Positions 1 through 7,724 of a DNA stretch of 64,000 nt are shown here, one piece after another. The stretch comes from Luteibacter aegosomatissinici (GTDB taxonomy: Bacteria; Pseudomonadota; Gammaproteobacteria; Xanthomonadales; Rhodanobacteraceae), in assembly GCF_023078495.1 (NCBI RefSeq), contig NZ_CP095742.1, forward strand, positions 62,001-126,000. The letters are read 5' to 3'. How positions within the stretch are numbered: position 1 is the stretch's first letter; each line of letters starts with the position of its first letter. Position numbers and translations under genes: made by a program. The notes under the pieces are model-generated. The model had not been told where the DNA came from. It ran no database searches and worked only from the letters and a program-made list of their open reading frames with translations.

Positions 1-72
1 GGCGATTGCCGTGCGCACCCACGCCAGGTAGGTGCGTTCGTTCGCGGCATGGTCCGTAAAATGCGGTATCAC
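1..72 (-). CDS. DUF202 family membrane protein, N-terminal fragment
   Basis: Only the first 24 codons lie in the window and the gene continues past base 1. The reverse strand reads from a GTG at 72 and contains NERTYLAWVRTAIA, which matches the conserved start of DUF202 (YidH-like) small inner-membrane proteins just before their first membrane helix. The GTG start overlaps the TGA stop of the upstream LysR gene (GTGA, bases 72-69), so the two are probably translationally coupled. The family has no firmly assigned function. The family call rests on one short motif. Confidence 0.6.
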   Translation of the reverse strand, partial: MIPHFTDHAANERTYLAWVRTAIA

Positions 73-974
73 AGCGTCTTCCCCTGCATCAGTTCCACCA
101 CCCAATCAATAAACACTCGAAGCTTCGCGCTCACGTGCCGGTTAGGCGGGTACGCCACGTGCATCGGCATGGATTCAAACGACCAGTCCGCGAACAGCGG
201 GACCAGCTCCCCACGCTCGTGGTGTGCCCGTGCCATATAGGTGGGAAGCCAGATCACGCCGAGCCCAGCCACGCCCGCGGCCAGGTAAGCATTCCCGTCA
301 TCAAAAGCGAACGCGTGTTGGCCTTGCACCTCCACCTGCTCCCCATCACGCTGCATGACATAGGGGTATGTCTTGCCCGAACGTGCCCAGAGGAAGCCGA
401 CGATGCGGTGGTGGGTGCCTTCGAGGTCGCGTGGATCGATCGGTGTCCCGTGATTCGCCAGGTAGGCTGGCGCGGCATACGCACCCAGCTGAAGGTCGCC
501 CAGGGAGCGCGCCATCAGCGACTGGTCCAGCAACGTACCGCCGCGCACTACGCAATCCACGTTCTCTCCGATGATGTCGACCACGCGGTCGCTGACACCC
601 ATATCGATCTGGATATCGGGGTAACGCGCATGGAACGCAGGTAGCGCCGGTACCAGTACCAGTCGCGCGAAGGGGCTGGGCACATCGACGCGAAGCCGGC
701 CACGCGGCACGGCCGAAGCACTCGAAAGGCTGGTCTCCGCATCATCCAGTTCGGCAAGCAGCCGCACTGCGCGTTCGTAATACACGGCGCCATCGGCGGT
801 AACGTTCACCTTGCGCGTGGTGCGGTTGAGCAGCTTCACCCGCAGGCGCGTCTCCAGCTGCTGCACCAGCTGGGTCACCGTGGTCTTGCTCATATGCAGG
901 GTATCGGCGGCCTTGGTGAAGCTTCGCGTCTCCACCACCCGTACGAACGCCTGCATGGCGTCGAAACGATCCAC
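69..974 (-). CDS. LysR family transcriptional regulator
   Basis: A 301-residue protein of normal LysR length. Residues 1-60 form the winged helix-turn-helix (FVRVVETRSFTKAADTLHMS, then TTVTQLVQQLETRL), followed by a LysR substrate-binding domain from about residue 90. The reading begins with GTG at 974; an in-frame ATG six codons later is an alternative start. It is divergent from the Rid-family gene at 1117 and overlaps the DUF202 gene downstream by 4 bases. A perfect inverted repeat at 998-1020 lies just upstream and is the likely site for autoregulation. The subfamily (one DNA-binding helix followed by an RRL...RTTRK-like stretch) resembles LysR regulators of oxidoreductases, but the inducer cannot be read from sequence. 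Confidence 0.93.
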   Translation of the reverse strand: MDRFDAMQAFVRVVETRSFTKAADTLHMSKTTVTQLVQQLETRLRVKLLNRTTRKVNVTADGAVYYERAVRLLAELDDAETSLSSASAVPRGRLRVDVPSPFARLVLVPALPAFHARYPDIQIDMGVSDRVVDIIGENVDCVVRGGTLLDQSLMARSLGDLQLGAYAAPAYLANHGTPIDPRDLEGTHHRIVGFLWARSGKTYPYVMQRDGEQVEVQGQHAFAFDDGNAYLAAGVAGLGVIWLPTYMARAHHERGELVPLFADWSFESMPMHVAYPPNRHVSAKLRVFIDWVVELMQGKTL

Positions 975-997
975 AACTTACCCCCAACCGACGTCGG

Positions 998-1020
998 ACT
1001 GTTTGGATTCTACAAACAGT
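998..1020. promoter_or_regulatory. Putative LysR operator (8-bp inverted repeat)
   Basis: ACTGTTTG at 998-1005 and CAAACAGT at 1013-1020 are perfect inverted copies separated by seven bases. The element starts 24 bases upstream of the lysR start and 97 bases upstream of the divergent Rid gene. LysR proteins typically bind such interrupted dyads in divergent promoters and control both genes. The dyad is seen directly; the binding protein is inferred from position. Confidence 0.6.
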
Positions 1021-1116
1021 GATGGGTGCGATTGCTCGTTTATCCCACCCCCTGCGGTGCCTAGATTGGAGCCATCGTTCCCCACGGGCCCAAGCGCCCC
1101 CAGATGGAGTAACCCC

Positions 1117-1509
1117 ATGGCAAAGCGTGATGTCGTTTTCCCCACCGGCCGCCAGGCCCTTTACGAGCGCAACCGGTATTCCCCCGCGGTCCGCTCCGGC
1201 GGCCACCTGTTCGTCAGCGGCCAGGTCGGCAGCCGCGAGGATGGCTCCCCCGAGCCCGACCTCGAAGCCCAGGTGCGCCTGGCCTTCACCAACCTCAACG
1301 GCGTCCTCGCCGCCGCCGGCCTCACCTTTGACGACGTGGTCGACACCACCGTCTTCATCGTCGATCCGGACAAACACTTCGAGCGGATCTGGGCCGTGGT
1401 GCCGGAGTTCTGGGGCGCCGCGCCGCACCCAACGATCACCTGCGTAGGCGTGACGTGGCTCTATGGGTTTCAGTTTGAGATCAAGGTGATCGCTAAGCTT
1501 CGAGACTAA
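1117..1509 (+). CDS. RidA/YjgF family protein
   Basis: A 130-residue Rid-family protein. The start at 1117 is chosen because GGAG lies at 1106-1109 and the family fold begins here; the open frame extends upstream to 811 only as read-through of the lysR region. The C-terminal half carries the HPTITCVGVTWLYG stretch aligned with the RidA trimer interface. True RidA enamine/imine deaminases have an essential arginine there (PAR-type motif), and this protein has none, so it probably belongs to a Rid subgroup without deaminase activity. It lies divergent from the LysR gene, which is its probable regulator. Confidence 0.85.
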   Translation: MAKRDVVFPTGRQALYERNRYSPAVRSGGHLFVSGQVGSREDGSPEPDLEAQVRLAFTNLNGVLAAAGLTFDDVVDTTVFIVDPDKHFERIWAVVPEFWGAAPHPTITCVGVTWLYGFQFEIKVIAKLRD

Positions 1510-1582
1510 CCTTGCTGGGCAAATAGCCGCACCCAGCGAGCACGCCGCAAATACTGCGCAGGGTCAAAACTGTTCCGGGGTC

Positions 1583-2602
1583 ATGGGCCTAGCCTTTGCG
1601 CCCATGACTGGTCAAACCTTCACCACAAAATGGGCAAGACGGCTCGCCATGGCGGCCGCGCCCCTGTTCCTCAGCGGCTGCGAGATGGTGGTGATGAACC
1701 CCACGGGGGACATCGCCCGGCAGCAGCGTGATCTCATCCTTGTCGCCACCGGCCTGATGCTGCTCGTGATCGTGCCGGTGATGACCCTGATCGTGGTGTT
1801 CGCCCTGCGCTACCGCAAGGGGAAGAATCCACAGGCTTACGACCCCTCGTTCACGCACTCCACGCGCATTGAGCTGGCCGTGTGGAGCATCCCGCTCATC
1901 ATCATCGGCATCCTCGGTGTGATCACCTGGGTCACCACGCACAAGTTGGATCCGTTCCGCCCGCTTGATCGCATCGCCGAGGGCCGGCCCATCCCTGCAG
2001 GCACCAAGCCGCTCGAGATCCAGGTCGTGGCGATGGATTGGAAGTGGCTGTTCATCTACCCCGAGCAAGGCATCGCCACGGTGAACGAGCTGGCGCTGCC
2101 GGTGGATGTCCCGGTGCGCTTCACCATCACCGCCACCAGCCAGATGAACACCTTCTACGCACCGACCCTGGCCGGCATGATCTACGCAATGCCGGGCATG
2201 CAATCCATGCTGCATGCGGTGCTGAACGAGCCGGGCGACAGCTGGGGCTACTCGGGCAATTACACCGGGGCCGGCTACACGGATATGCGTTTCCAGCTGC
2301 ACGGCGTGGACCAGGCCGGCTTCGACCGCTGGGTAGCGACGGTAAAGGCCTCGAGCGATGTGCTGTCGACTGAGCGCTACGTGGCGCTGGACCAGCCGAG
2401 CGAGAAGGTACCTGTGATGCATTTCGGCAGCGTGCCGAAGGACATCTTCCAGCGCGCCGTGAACCGCTGCGTCGCCCCGGGCACGCTTTGTAAGAACGAG
2501 ATCATGCGCATCGATGCCGCCAAGGATGGCGCCACCCACGGCGACATGACGATGGCTGGCGACATGCATGCCGATATGGCACCCATGGACGCCGGCCACT
2601 GA
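1583..2602 (+). CDS. cyoA: Cytochrome bo3 ubiquinol oxidase subunit II (CyoA)
   Basis: A 339-residue subunit II of the proton-pumping quinol oxidase. An N-terminal lipoprotein signal ends in the lipobox LSGC at residues 30-33, with Cys33 the acylated residue. Two membrane helices follow at about 50-75 and 95-115, then the periplasmic cupredoxin domain. As expected for quinol oxidases, the CuA ligand set is absent. The tail is rich in Met, His and Asp (from about residue 310), which is longer than in E. coli. It heads the cyoABCD operon; cyoB begins 61 bases after its stop. ATG 1604 is an alternative start. Confidence 0.95.
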   Translation: MGLAFAPMTGQTFTTKWARRLAMAAAPLFLSGCEMVVMNPTGDIARQQRDLILVATGLMLLVIVPVMTLIVVFALRYRKGKNPQAYDPSFTHSTRIELAVWSIPLIIIGILGVITWVTTHKLDPFRPLDRIAEGRPIPAGTKPLEIQVVAMDWKWLFIYPEQGIATVNELALPVDVPVRFTITATSQMNTFYAPTLAGMIYAMPGMQSMLHAVLNEPGDSWGYSGNYTGAGYTDMRFQLHGVDQAGFDRWVATVKASSDVLSTERYVALDQPSEKVPVMHFGSVPKDIFQRAVNRCVAPGTLCKNEIMRIDAAKDGATHGDMTMAGDMHADMAPMDAGH

Positions 2603-2663
2603 ACCCCTTCACTTACCCGCCCGGGGTGCGATGCGCACCTTCGGGCTTGCCCACGGAAAGACC

Positions 2664-4661
2664 ATGCTAGACGCTAGCTCTCCCCACGGGCTGCTCGGGC
2701 GGCTCTCGCTCGACGCCCTACCACTCCACGAACCGATCCTGGTGGGAACCTTTATCGCGGTGGCCGTCCTTGGCCTGGCCGCTGTTGGCGTGCTGACCTG
2801 GCTAAAGCGCTGGGGCTGGCTGTGGCGCGAATGGCTCACCAGTGTCGATCACAAGAAGATTGGCATCATGTACATCGTGCTCGGCATCATCATGCTGCTG
2901 CGCGGGTTCTCCGATGCGCTGATGATGCGTGTGCAACAAGCCATGGCCTTCGGCGCGAACCAGGGTTACCTGGCCGCTCACCACTACGACCAGATCTTCA
3001 CCGCGCACGGCACGATCATGATTTTCTTCGTGGCCATTCCTCTAGTGGTGGGCATCGTGAACTTCGTGATGCCGCTGCAGATCGGCGCGCGCGACGTCGC
3101 ATTCCCTTACCTCAACAACCTCAGCTTCTGGCTGACGGCAGCTGGCGCGGTGCTGGTGATGATCTCGCTGTTCGTCGGCGAGTTCGCGCGCACGGGCTGG
3201 CTTTCGTATGCGCCGCTGGCGGAATTGCAGTACAGCCCGGATTCGGGCGTGGACTACTACCTGTGGTCACTGGAGATCGCGGGCGTCGGTACCACGCTAT
3301 CAGCGATCAACATGGTAGCGACCATCATCAAGATGCGCGCACCCGGCATGACCCTGATGAAGATGCCAGTGTTCACCTGGACAGCGCTGTGCAGCAACAT
3401 CCTGGCCATCGCGATCTTTCCGGCGCTTACCGCCGCGTTCTTCCTGCTGATCCTCGATCGCTACGCCGGTACCAACTTCTTCACCAACGAGATGGGCGGC
3501 AGCCCGATGATGTACTGGAACATGGTATGGATCTGGGGCCATCCCGAGGTCTATGTCCTGGTCCTGCCAGCGTTTGGCATCTACTCGGAGATCACCTCCA
3601 CCTTCACCGGCAAGCGCCTGTTCGGCTACAGCTCCATGGTGTACGCCACGGTCGTGATTACCCTGCTCTCGTACCTGGTGTGGCTGCACCACTTCTTCAC
3701 CATGGGCTCCGGCGCTTCGGTGAACTCGTTCTTCGGCATCGCCACCATGATCATCGCGATCCCCACGGGTGCGAAGGTCTTCAACTGGCTGTTCACCATG
3801 TTCCGCGGTGAGATCCGCTTCGAGCTGCCGATGATGTGGGTCGTGGCGTTCATGCTCACCTTCGTCGTAGGCGGCATGACCGGTGTTCTGCTCGCCGTGC
3901 CCGCCGCCGATTTCGTGCTGCACAACTCGCTGTTCCTTGTTGCGCACTTTCATAACACCATCATCGGCGGTGTCGTCTTCGGCCTGTTCGCCGGCATGGT
4001 GTACTGGTTCCCCAAAGCCTTCGGCTTCAAGCTCGATGAGTTCTGGGGCAAGGTCGCCTTCTGGGGCTGGGTCATCGGCTACTGGGTGGCCTGGACGCCC
4101 ATCTACATCGTGGGCCTGATGGGTGTACCGCGCCGTATCAACCACCTCGATGATGTATCGCTTCGCCCGTACTTCGTGGTTGCCGCCATCGGTGCCGTCA
4201 TCATCCTGATCGGTATCCTGGGCTTCGTCATGAGCATCGTGATGGGTATCGTGAAGCGCAAGGCGTTGCGCGATGTCACCGGTGATCCCTGGAACGGCCG
4301 CACGCTGGAGTGGAGCACGTCATCGCCGCCGCCGGCCTACAACTTCGCGCTCACGCCGGTGGTGTACGACCTGGATGCGTGGCAGGACATGAAGGACCAT
4401 GGCTACAAGCGGCCCACAGAAGGTTTCCAGCCCGTACACATGCCGCGCAACACCGGCGTGGGCGTGATCATCGCCGGCCTGTGCACCGTCCTCGGCTTCG
4501 CCATGGTCTGGTACATCTGGTGGCTGGCCGCGCTCAGCTTCGTCGGCATCATCGCCGTCTCGATCATCCACACGTTCAACTACAACCGCGATTACGTGAT
4601 TCCCGCCAGCGAGGTCAACGCGACCGAAGGTGAGCGGACGCGCGCGCTGGCAGGGGCCTGA
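2664..4661 (+). CDS. cyoB: Cytochrome bo3 ubiquinol oxidase subunit I (CyoB)
   Basis: A 665-residue catalytic subunit that binds heme b, heme o3 and CuB and pumps protons across the inner membrane. The start at 2664 follows a GGAAAG ribosome site at 2655-2660 and matches the family N-terminus; the frame is open further upstream. Heme/CuB ligands are all present at the E. coli position plus nine: His115, His293, Tyr297, His342, His343, His428 and His430. Quinone-site residues Arg80, Asp84, His107 and Gln110, and the proton-channel Glu295, are also conserved. The gene sits inside cyoABCD with 1 base between its stop and cyoC. Confidence 0.97.
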   Translation: MLDASSPHGLLGRLSLDALPLHEPILVGTFIAVAVLGLAAVGVLTWLKRWGWLWREWLTSVDHKKIGIMYIVLGIIMLLRGFSDALMMRVQQAMAFGANQGYLAAHHYDQIFTAHGTIMIFFVAIPLVVGIVNFVMPLQIGARDVAFPYLNNLSFWLTAAGAVLVMISLFVGEFARTGWLSYAPLAELQYSPDSGVDYYLWSLEIAGVGTTLSAINMVATIIKMRAPGMTLMKMPVFTWTALCSNILAIAIFPALTAAFFLLILDRYAGTNFFTNEMGGSPMMYWNMVWIWGHPEVYVLVLPAFGIYSEITSTFTGKRLFGYSSMVYATVVITLLSYLVWLHHFFTMGSGASVNSFFGIATMIIAIPTGAKVFNWLFTMFRGEIRFELPMMWVVAFMLTFVVGGMTGVLLAVPAADFVLHNSLFLVAHFHNTIIGGVVFGLFAGMVYWFPKAFGFKLDEFWGKVAFWGWVIGYWVAWTPIYIVGLMGVPRRINHLDDVSLRPYFVVAAIGAVIILIGILGFVMSIVMGIVKRKALRDVTGDPWNGRTLEWSTSSPPPAYNFALTPVVYDLDAWQDMKDHGYKRPTEGFQPVHMPRNTGVGVIIAGLCTVLGFAMVWYIWWLAALSFVGIIAVSIIHTFNYNRDYVIPASEVNATEGERTRALAGA

Positions 4662-4662
4662 C

Positions 4663-5286
4663 ATGAGCACCACGGTAACGACGCAGGCCGGCCCACGGGT
4701 GTGGCATGCACGGGAGGAGCACGATCACAGTGGCGGGGCCACGATGATCGGCTTCTGGATCTACCTGATGAGCGATGCGCTCATCTTCGCCTCGCTGTTC
4801 GCGGTGTATGGGGTGCTCAGCCGGAATTACGCCGGCGGCCTCGGCCCGAAGCAGCTGTTCGATCTTTCGCTCGTGGCGGTGAATACCGGTTTGCTGCTGG
4901 CCTCGTCCATCACGTTTGGCGTGGGGATGCTGGCCATGGCAGCGGGGCGTACCGGGCGGACGATGGTCTGGCTCGCTATCACGGGCCTGCTGGGCGCAGC
5001 GTTCCTGGGCGTGGAGCTACACGAGTTCGCGACGTTGGTGGGTGAAGGCGCGGGCCCCGGCCGCAGCGCGTTCCTATCCAGCTTCTTTACCCTGGTGGCT
5101 ACTCACGGCACCCACGTGGCCTTTGGCCTGGTGTGGCTGATCGTATTGCTGATGCAGATCGGCAAGCGTGGCCTCACCGAGGACAACCGCCGCCGCGTGA
5201 TGTGCCTGTCCATGTTCTGGCACTTCCTCGACATCGTCTGGATCGGCGTCTTTACCTTCGTTTACCTGCTGGGAGTCATCCGGTGA
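4663..5286 (+). CDS. cyoC: Cytochrome bo3 ubiquinol oxidase subunit III (CyoC)
   Basis: A 207-residue, five-helix subunit III. The start at 4663 has AGGGG upstream (4652-4656) inside the cyoB tail and directly follows the cyoB stop. The characteristic GFWIYLMSDALIFASLFAVY and THGTHVAFGLVW helices are visible. It stabilises the oxidase and has no redox centre. Its TGA overlaps the GTG of cyoD by the GTGA arrangement, indicating coupled translation. Confidence 0.96.
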   Translation: MSTTVTTQAGPRVWHAREEHDHSGGATMIGFWIYLMSDALIFASLFAVYGVLSRNYAGGLGPKQLFDLSLVAVNTGLLLASSITFGVGMLAMAAGRTGRTMVWLAITGLLGAAFLGVELHEFATLVGEGAGPGRSAFLSSFFTLVATHGTHVAFGLVWLIVLLMQIGKRGLTEDNRRRVMCLSMFWHFLDIVWIGVFTFVYLLGVIR

Positions 5287-5612
5287 CCGCACACGTCGTC
5301 ACAGCGCACGGCCACGGCAGCAAGCGCAGCCTGGTCATCGGCTCGGCGCTCTCCATCCTGCTCACGGCCATCCCGTTCTGGCTGGTAATGACCGGGGTGC
5401 TCTCCAGCCCCGGTGCGACCATCACCACCATCTTCGCGTTCGCCCTGGTGCAGATCGTGGTCCACGTCGTGTGTTTCCTGCACGTGGATGCCAAAAGCGA
5501 AGGCGGCTGGACCCTGCTCTCGTTTCTGTTCACTGCCATCATCGTGGTGATCACGATTGTTGGCTCGGTCTGGGTCATGTACCACATGGACGCGAATATG
5601 ATGCCGACGTAA
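5283..5612 (+). CDS. cyoD: Cytochrome bo3 ubiquinol oxidase subunit IV (CyoD)
   Basis: A 109-residue small subunit, the same length as E. coli CyoD, with three hydrophobic helices and the VHVVCFLHVD stretch typical of the family. The start is GTG at 5283, which shares bases with the cyoC stop (GTGA). The open frame reaches further upstream, but that part overlaps cyoC and is not coding. CyoD helps assemble the CuB centre of subunit I. No cyoE (heme O synthase) follows; the next gene, 41 bases on, is unrelated. Confidence 0.95.
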   Translation: MTAHVVTAHGHGSKRSLVIGSALSILLTAIPFWLVMTGVLSSPGATITTIFAFALVQIVVHVVCFLHVDAKSEGGWTLLSFLFTAIIVVITIVGSVWVMYHMDANMMPT

Positions 5613-5653
5613 GATCCGCCCAACCTGACCCACATGGCTTGTGAAGGGACTCC

Positions 5654-6409
5654 ATGGCCACTCCAGACCGCTTCACCTGCACGTTGCGCATCGATATCGA
5701 TGACGCGGATCCCGCGTTGCTCGATGTTGAACTTGGCGTGCAGGGCGATCATATGCATATCGTGCGCAAGGCCAGTGGCCATCGGAACGCGCTGGATTTC
5801 CATCGTTGGGAATATCCCGTTGAACCTGCGAGCGGTCATACGGACTGGACCGCCCTGGAGGAGGCACTGGCCACGCATGCCGGGGCACTCAGGGGCGCGC
5901 AGCGGCCACTTTCCCGTTACGGTGCCATGGGGCAGGCGTACTGGTGGTGTGGTTGTTTCCACGACAACCCGCCGTCGATGGTTTATCTGCGTGCGGAACT
6001 CGTGAAGGCATTGGCTGGGATCGGTGTCTCCCTTCACATCGACAACTACTTTCCTTCGTCCGAGTCTGCCTTCGCTCCGTCAGCTCCGCAGGCGGGAGAA
6101 GCGGACGACCTGCCGGCGGCCGCAGGGCATGCTTATCGCTTCTGGTTCGATGAACCGGGGAAGAAAATCAACACTTACCTGGTCGACGGCCCGGGCGCAG
6201 AGGGCCTGGAGACGTGGCATCGGTTTGGCGAAGGTCTCGAACATGCACTCACGCGAATAAGCGTAGCGCCGCTCGCTGAAAGCGGCAACGTCGTTGTATG
6301 CGAGCATATCCAGTTCGCATTCGATGGTGGGCCCGTCATCGAGCCGATAGCGCTCAAGCGTCTTGCCGAAGAAGGCATGGGGATTGCCATACTATGGAAG
6401 TTGGCGTGA
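5654..6409 (+). CDS. Hypothetical protein, 251 aa
   Basis: I do not recognise this family. The protein is soluble-looking, 251 residues, with no signal peptide or membrane helix. The start at 5654 has GAAGGGA nine bases upstream. The sequence has two acidic, Trp/Tyr-rich halves: roughly 1-130, with a WWCGCFHDNP motif near residue 100, and 150-251, with FAFDGGPVIEPIALKRLAEE near the end. The HEAT-repeat gene follows 20 bases later on the same strand, so the two are likely co-transcribed. It is separate from the cyo operon by 41 bases with no clear terminator. Confidence 0.75.
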   Translation: MATPDRFTCTLRIDIDDADPALLDVELGVQGDHMHIVRKASGHRNALDFHRWEYPVEPASGHTDWTALEEALATHAGALRGAQRPLSRYGAMGQAYWWCGCFHDNPPSMVYLRAELVKALAGIGVSLHIDNYFPSSESAFAPSAPQAGEADDLPAAAGHAYRFWFDEPGKKINTYLVDGPGAEGLETWHRFGEGLEHALTRISVAPLAESGNVVVCEHIQFAFDGGPVIEPIALKRLAEEGMGIAILWKLA

Positions 6410-6429
6410 CGGACTGAGGGGTAGGCGAC

Positions 6430-6993
6430 ATGCTCGACAGCGACGACGAGGCAATTTTGCTATCCCGGCACTTTGTGCGGAAGGGCATGAGTGACCTTTC
6501 GCCTACTGAACTGGTTCGCTTCCTCTCTAACGAAGACGTCATCGTTCGTTCGTCGGCCGCGTTTCTGCTGCACCTTTCGGGCGGTGACCAGGCGGTCTTT
6601 CTGGCCGTGCTCGCGTTGGCTGACAGTGACAAAGCGTATTGTCGCGAGGTCGCCGCCTATGTGCTCGGGCAATTCGGGACACCCGATCGGCCATTCCGGA
6701 GTGAGTCGCTTCCGGTGCTCGGCCACTTGCTTGAGGACACGGACGTGGACGTCAGGCTGGCGGCGATATCCGCGCTCCGTCATCTGGGCGGACCGGAGGC
6801 GCGCGACGCTGTGCTGAGCGTCGAGACAGATACGTCGGCCGAGGTGCGGCGCCTGGTGGCCTACCAGCTGGATCTGCTGGAACAGTCACCGGAAACGGTG
6901 GCGGCACTGGAGCGTCTCGCTCGCGATACGGATCCCGATGTTCGCCAGGAAGCCCTGGAAAGCCTGGCGTACCTCCGCGGCCTTGGCGCCTGA
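6430..6993 (+). CDS. HEAT-repeat protein, 187 aa
   Basis: A 187-residue all-helical protein built of HEAT/PBS-lyase-like repeats. The recurring pattern D-x-D-V-R-x-x-A-x-x-A-L is visible at about residues 35-50, 98-112, 132-146 and 163-178 (for example DTDVDVRLAAISALRHLG and DTDPDVRQEALESLAYL). Such solenoids act as protein-binding scaffolds; some assist phycobilin attachment, but nothing here suggests that. GGGGTAG precedes the ATG. It follows the unknown gene at 5654 by 20 bases and ends 8 bases short of the convergent nucleotidyltransferase gene. Confidence 0.85.
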   Translation: MLDSDDEAILLSRHFVRKGMSDLSPTELVRFLSNEDVIVRSSAAFLLHLSGGDQAVFLAVLALADSDKAYCREVAAYVLGQFGTPDRPFRSESLPVLGHLLEDTDVDVRLAAISALRHLGGPEARDAVLSVETDTSAEVRRLVAYQLDLLEQSPETVAALERLARDTDPDVRQEALESLAYLRGLGA

Positions 6994-7001
6994 TTCAGGC
7001 C

Positions 7002-7589
7002 TTAGCCGTCCAACAAGCCCGCCGCGATCGCCTCCGCGACGTCTTCAGGGGTATCGAGGTCGCGTGCGAGGGCATCCTTGCGTACGGCCGCCGGGTGGGC
7101 ACCCACCCACAGGCGGCGGAAGCCGGTGTCGCCCTGCAGCGTGCTGGCGGTCGCCATGGTCTCGGGGCGTACCAGCGCTGGGGGGCCCATGGCATCGCCA
7201 TACGCAGACACCACGTCGCAGCTGCCGTCATAGCAGACGAACAGCTTGTCCAGGTGCTCCTGGGTCAGGCAGGGCTGGTCGACCACGGTGATCAGCACCG
7301 GGTAAGGTCGCCCCGCCAGCGCCGTGGCGGCCCGCCGCAAAGACGTACCCATGCCTTCTTCCCAGGTGGGGTTGAAGAGGATGGGGGTGCCGGTGACCAG
7401 GGGGGCGAGCTGTTCCGCATGCGCGCCGAGTACGACGAGAAGGCGCGTGGGGCAGGTGCCTTTGGCCAGCCGCACCGCCCGTTGCAGCAGGGTCTCCCCG
7501 CCGATGGTCAGCAACTGCTTCGGCCGGCCCAGCCGGCTGCTACCCCCCGCGGCAAGTACTACCGCGTCATGTTCCCCACGTGCTCGCAT
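7002..7589 (-). CDS. MobA-like NTP transferase (molybdenum cofactor nucleotidyltransferase family)
   Basis: A 195-residue nucleotidyltransferase with the signature LAAGGSSRLGRPKQLL at residues 12-27, the nucleotide-binding loop of the MobA/MocA family. The metal-binding DQP lies in VVDQPCLTQEHL near residue 105, and DLDTPEDV near residue 182 is the usual family C-terminal motif. MocA-type enzymes add CMP to molybdopterin to make the cytosine dinucleotide cofactor of molybdenum hydroxylases. An IorAB-type hydroxylase starts at 62863, but 55 kb away, so the link is only suggestive. The gene is divergent from the diguanylate cyclase. Confidence 0.85.
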   Translation of the reverse strand: MRARGEHDAVVLAAGGSSRLGRPKQLLTIGGETLLQRAVRLAKGTCPTRLLVVLGAHAEQLAPLVTGTPILFNPTWEEGMGTSLRRAATALAGRPYPVLITVVDQPCLTQEHLDKLFVCYDGSCDVVSAYGDAMGPPALVRPETMATASTLQGDTGFRRLWVGAHPAAVRKDALARDLDTPEDVAEAIAAGLLDG

Positions 7590-7724
7590 GCCAGATCCGG
7601 TCGAACGAAAAACTTGCCGTAAACGCTAGCACGCGGGCATGGCACCTGCTTGTCATACCGAGACGCAGGCTTCACATCGCCCGAAGATCATCGGCTAGCC
7701 TGTCCCGGACGACGGAACCCTGGC

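Noticed and set aside
811-1116. N-terminal extension of the Rid protein
   Set aside because: This part overlaps the lysR coding start and operator; the ribosome site favours 1117.
1589-2599. Long antisense open frame (336 codons) opposite cyoA
   Set aside because: It is a GC-rich codon-position shadow of cyoA with no ribosome site or domain.
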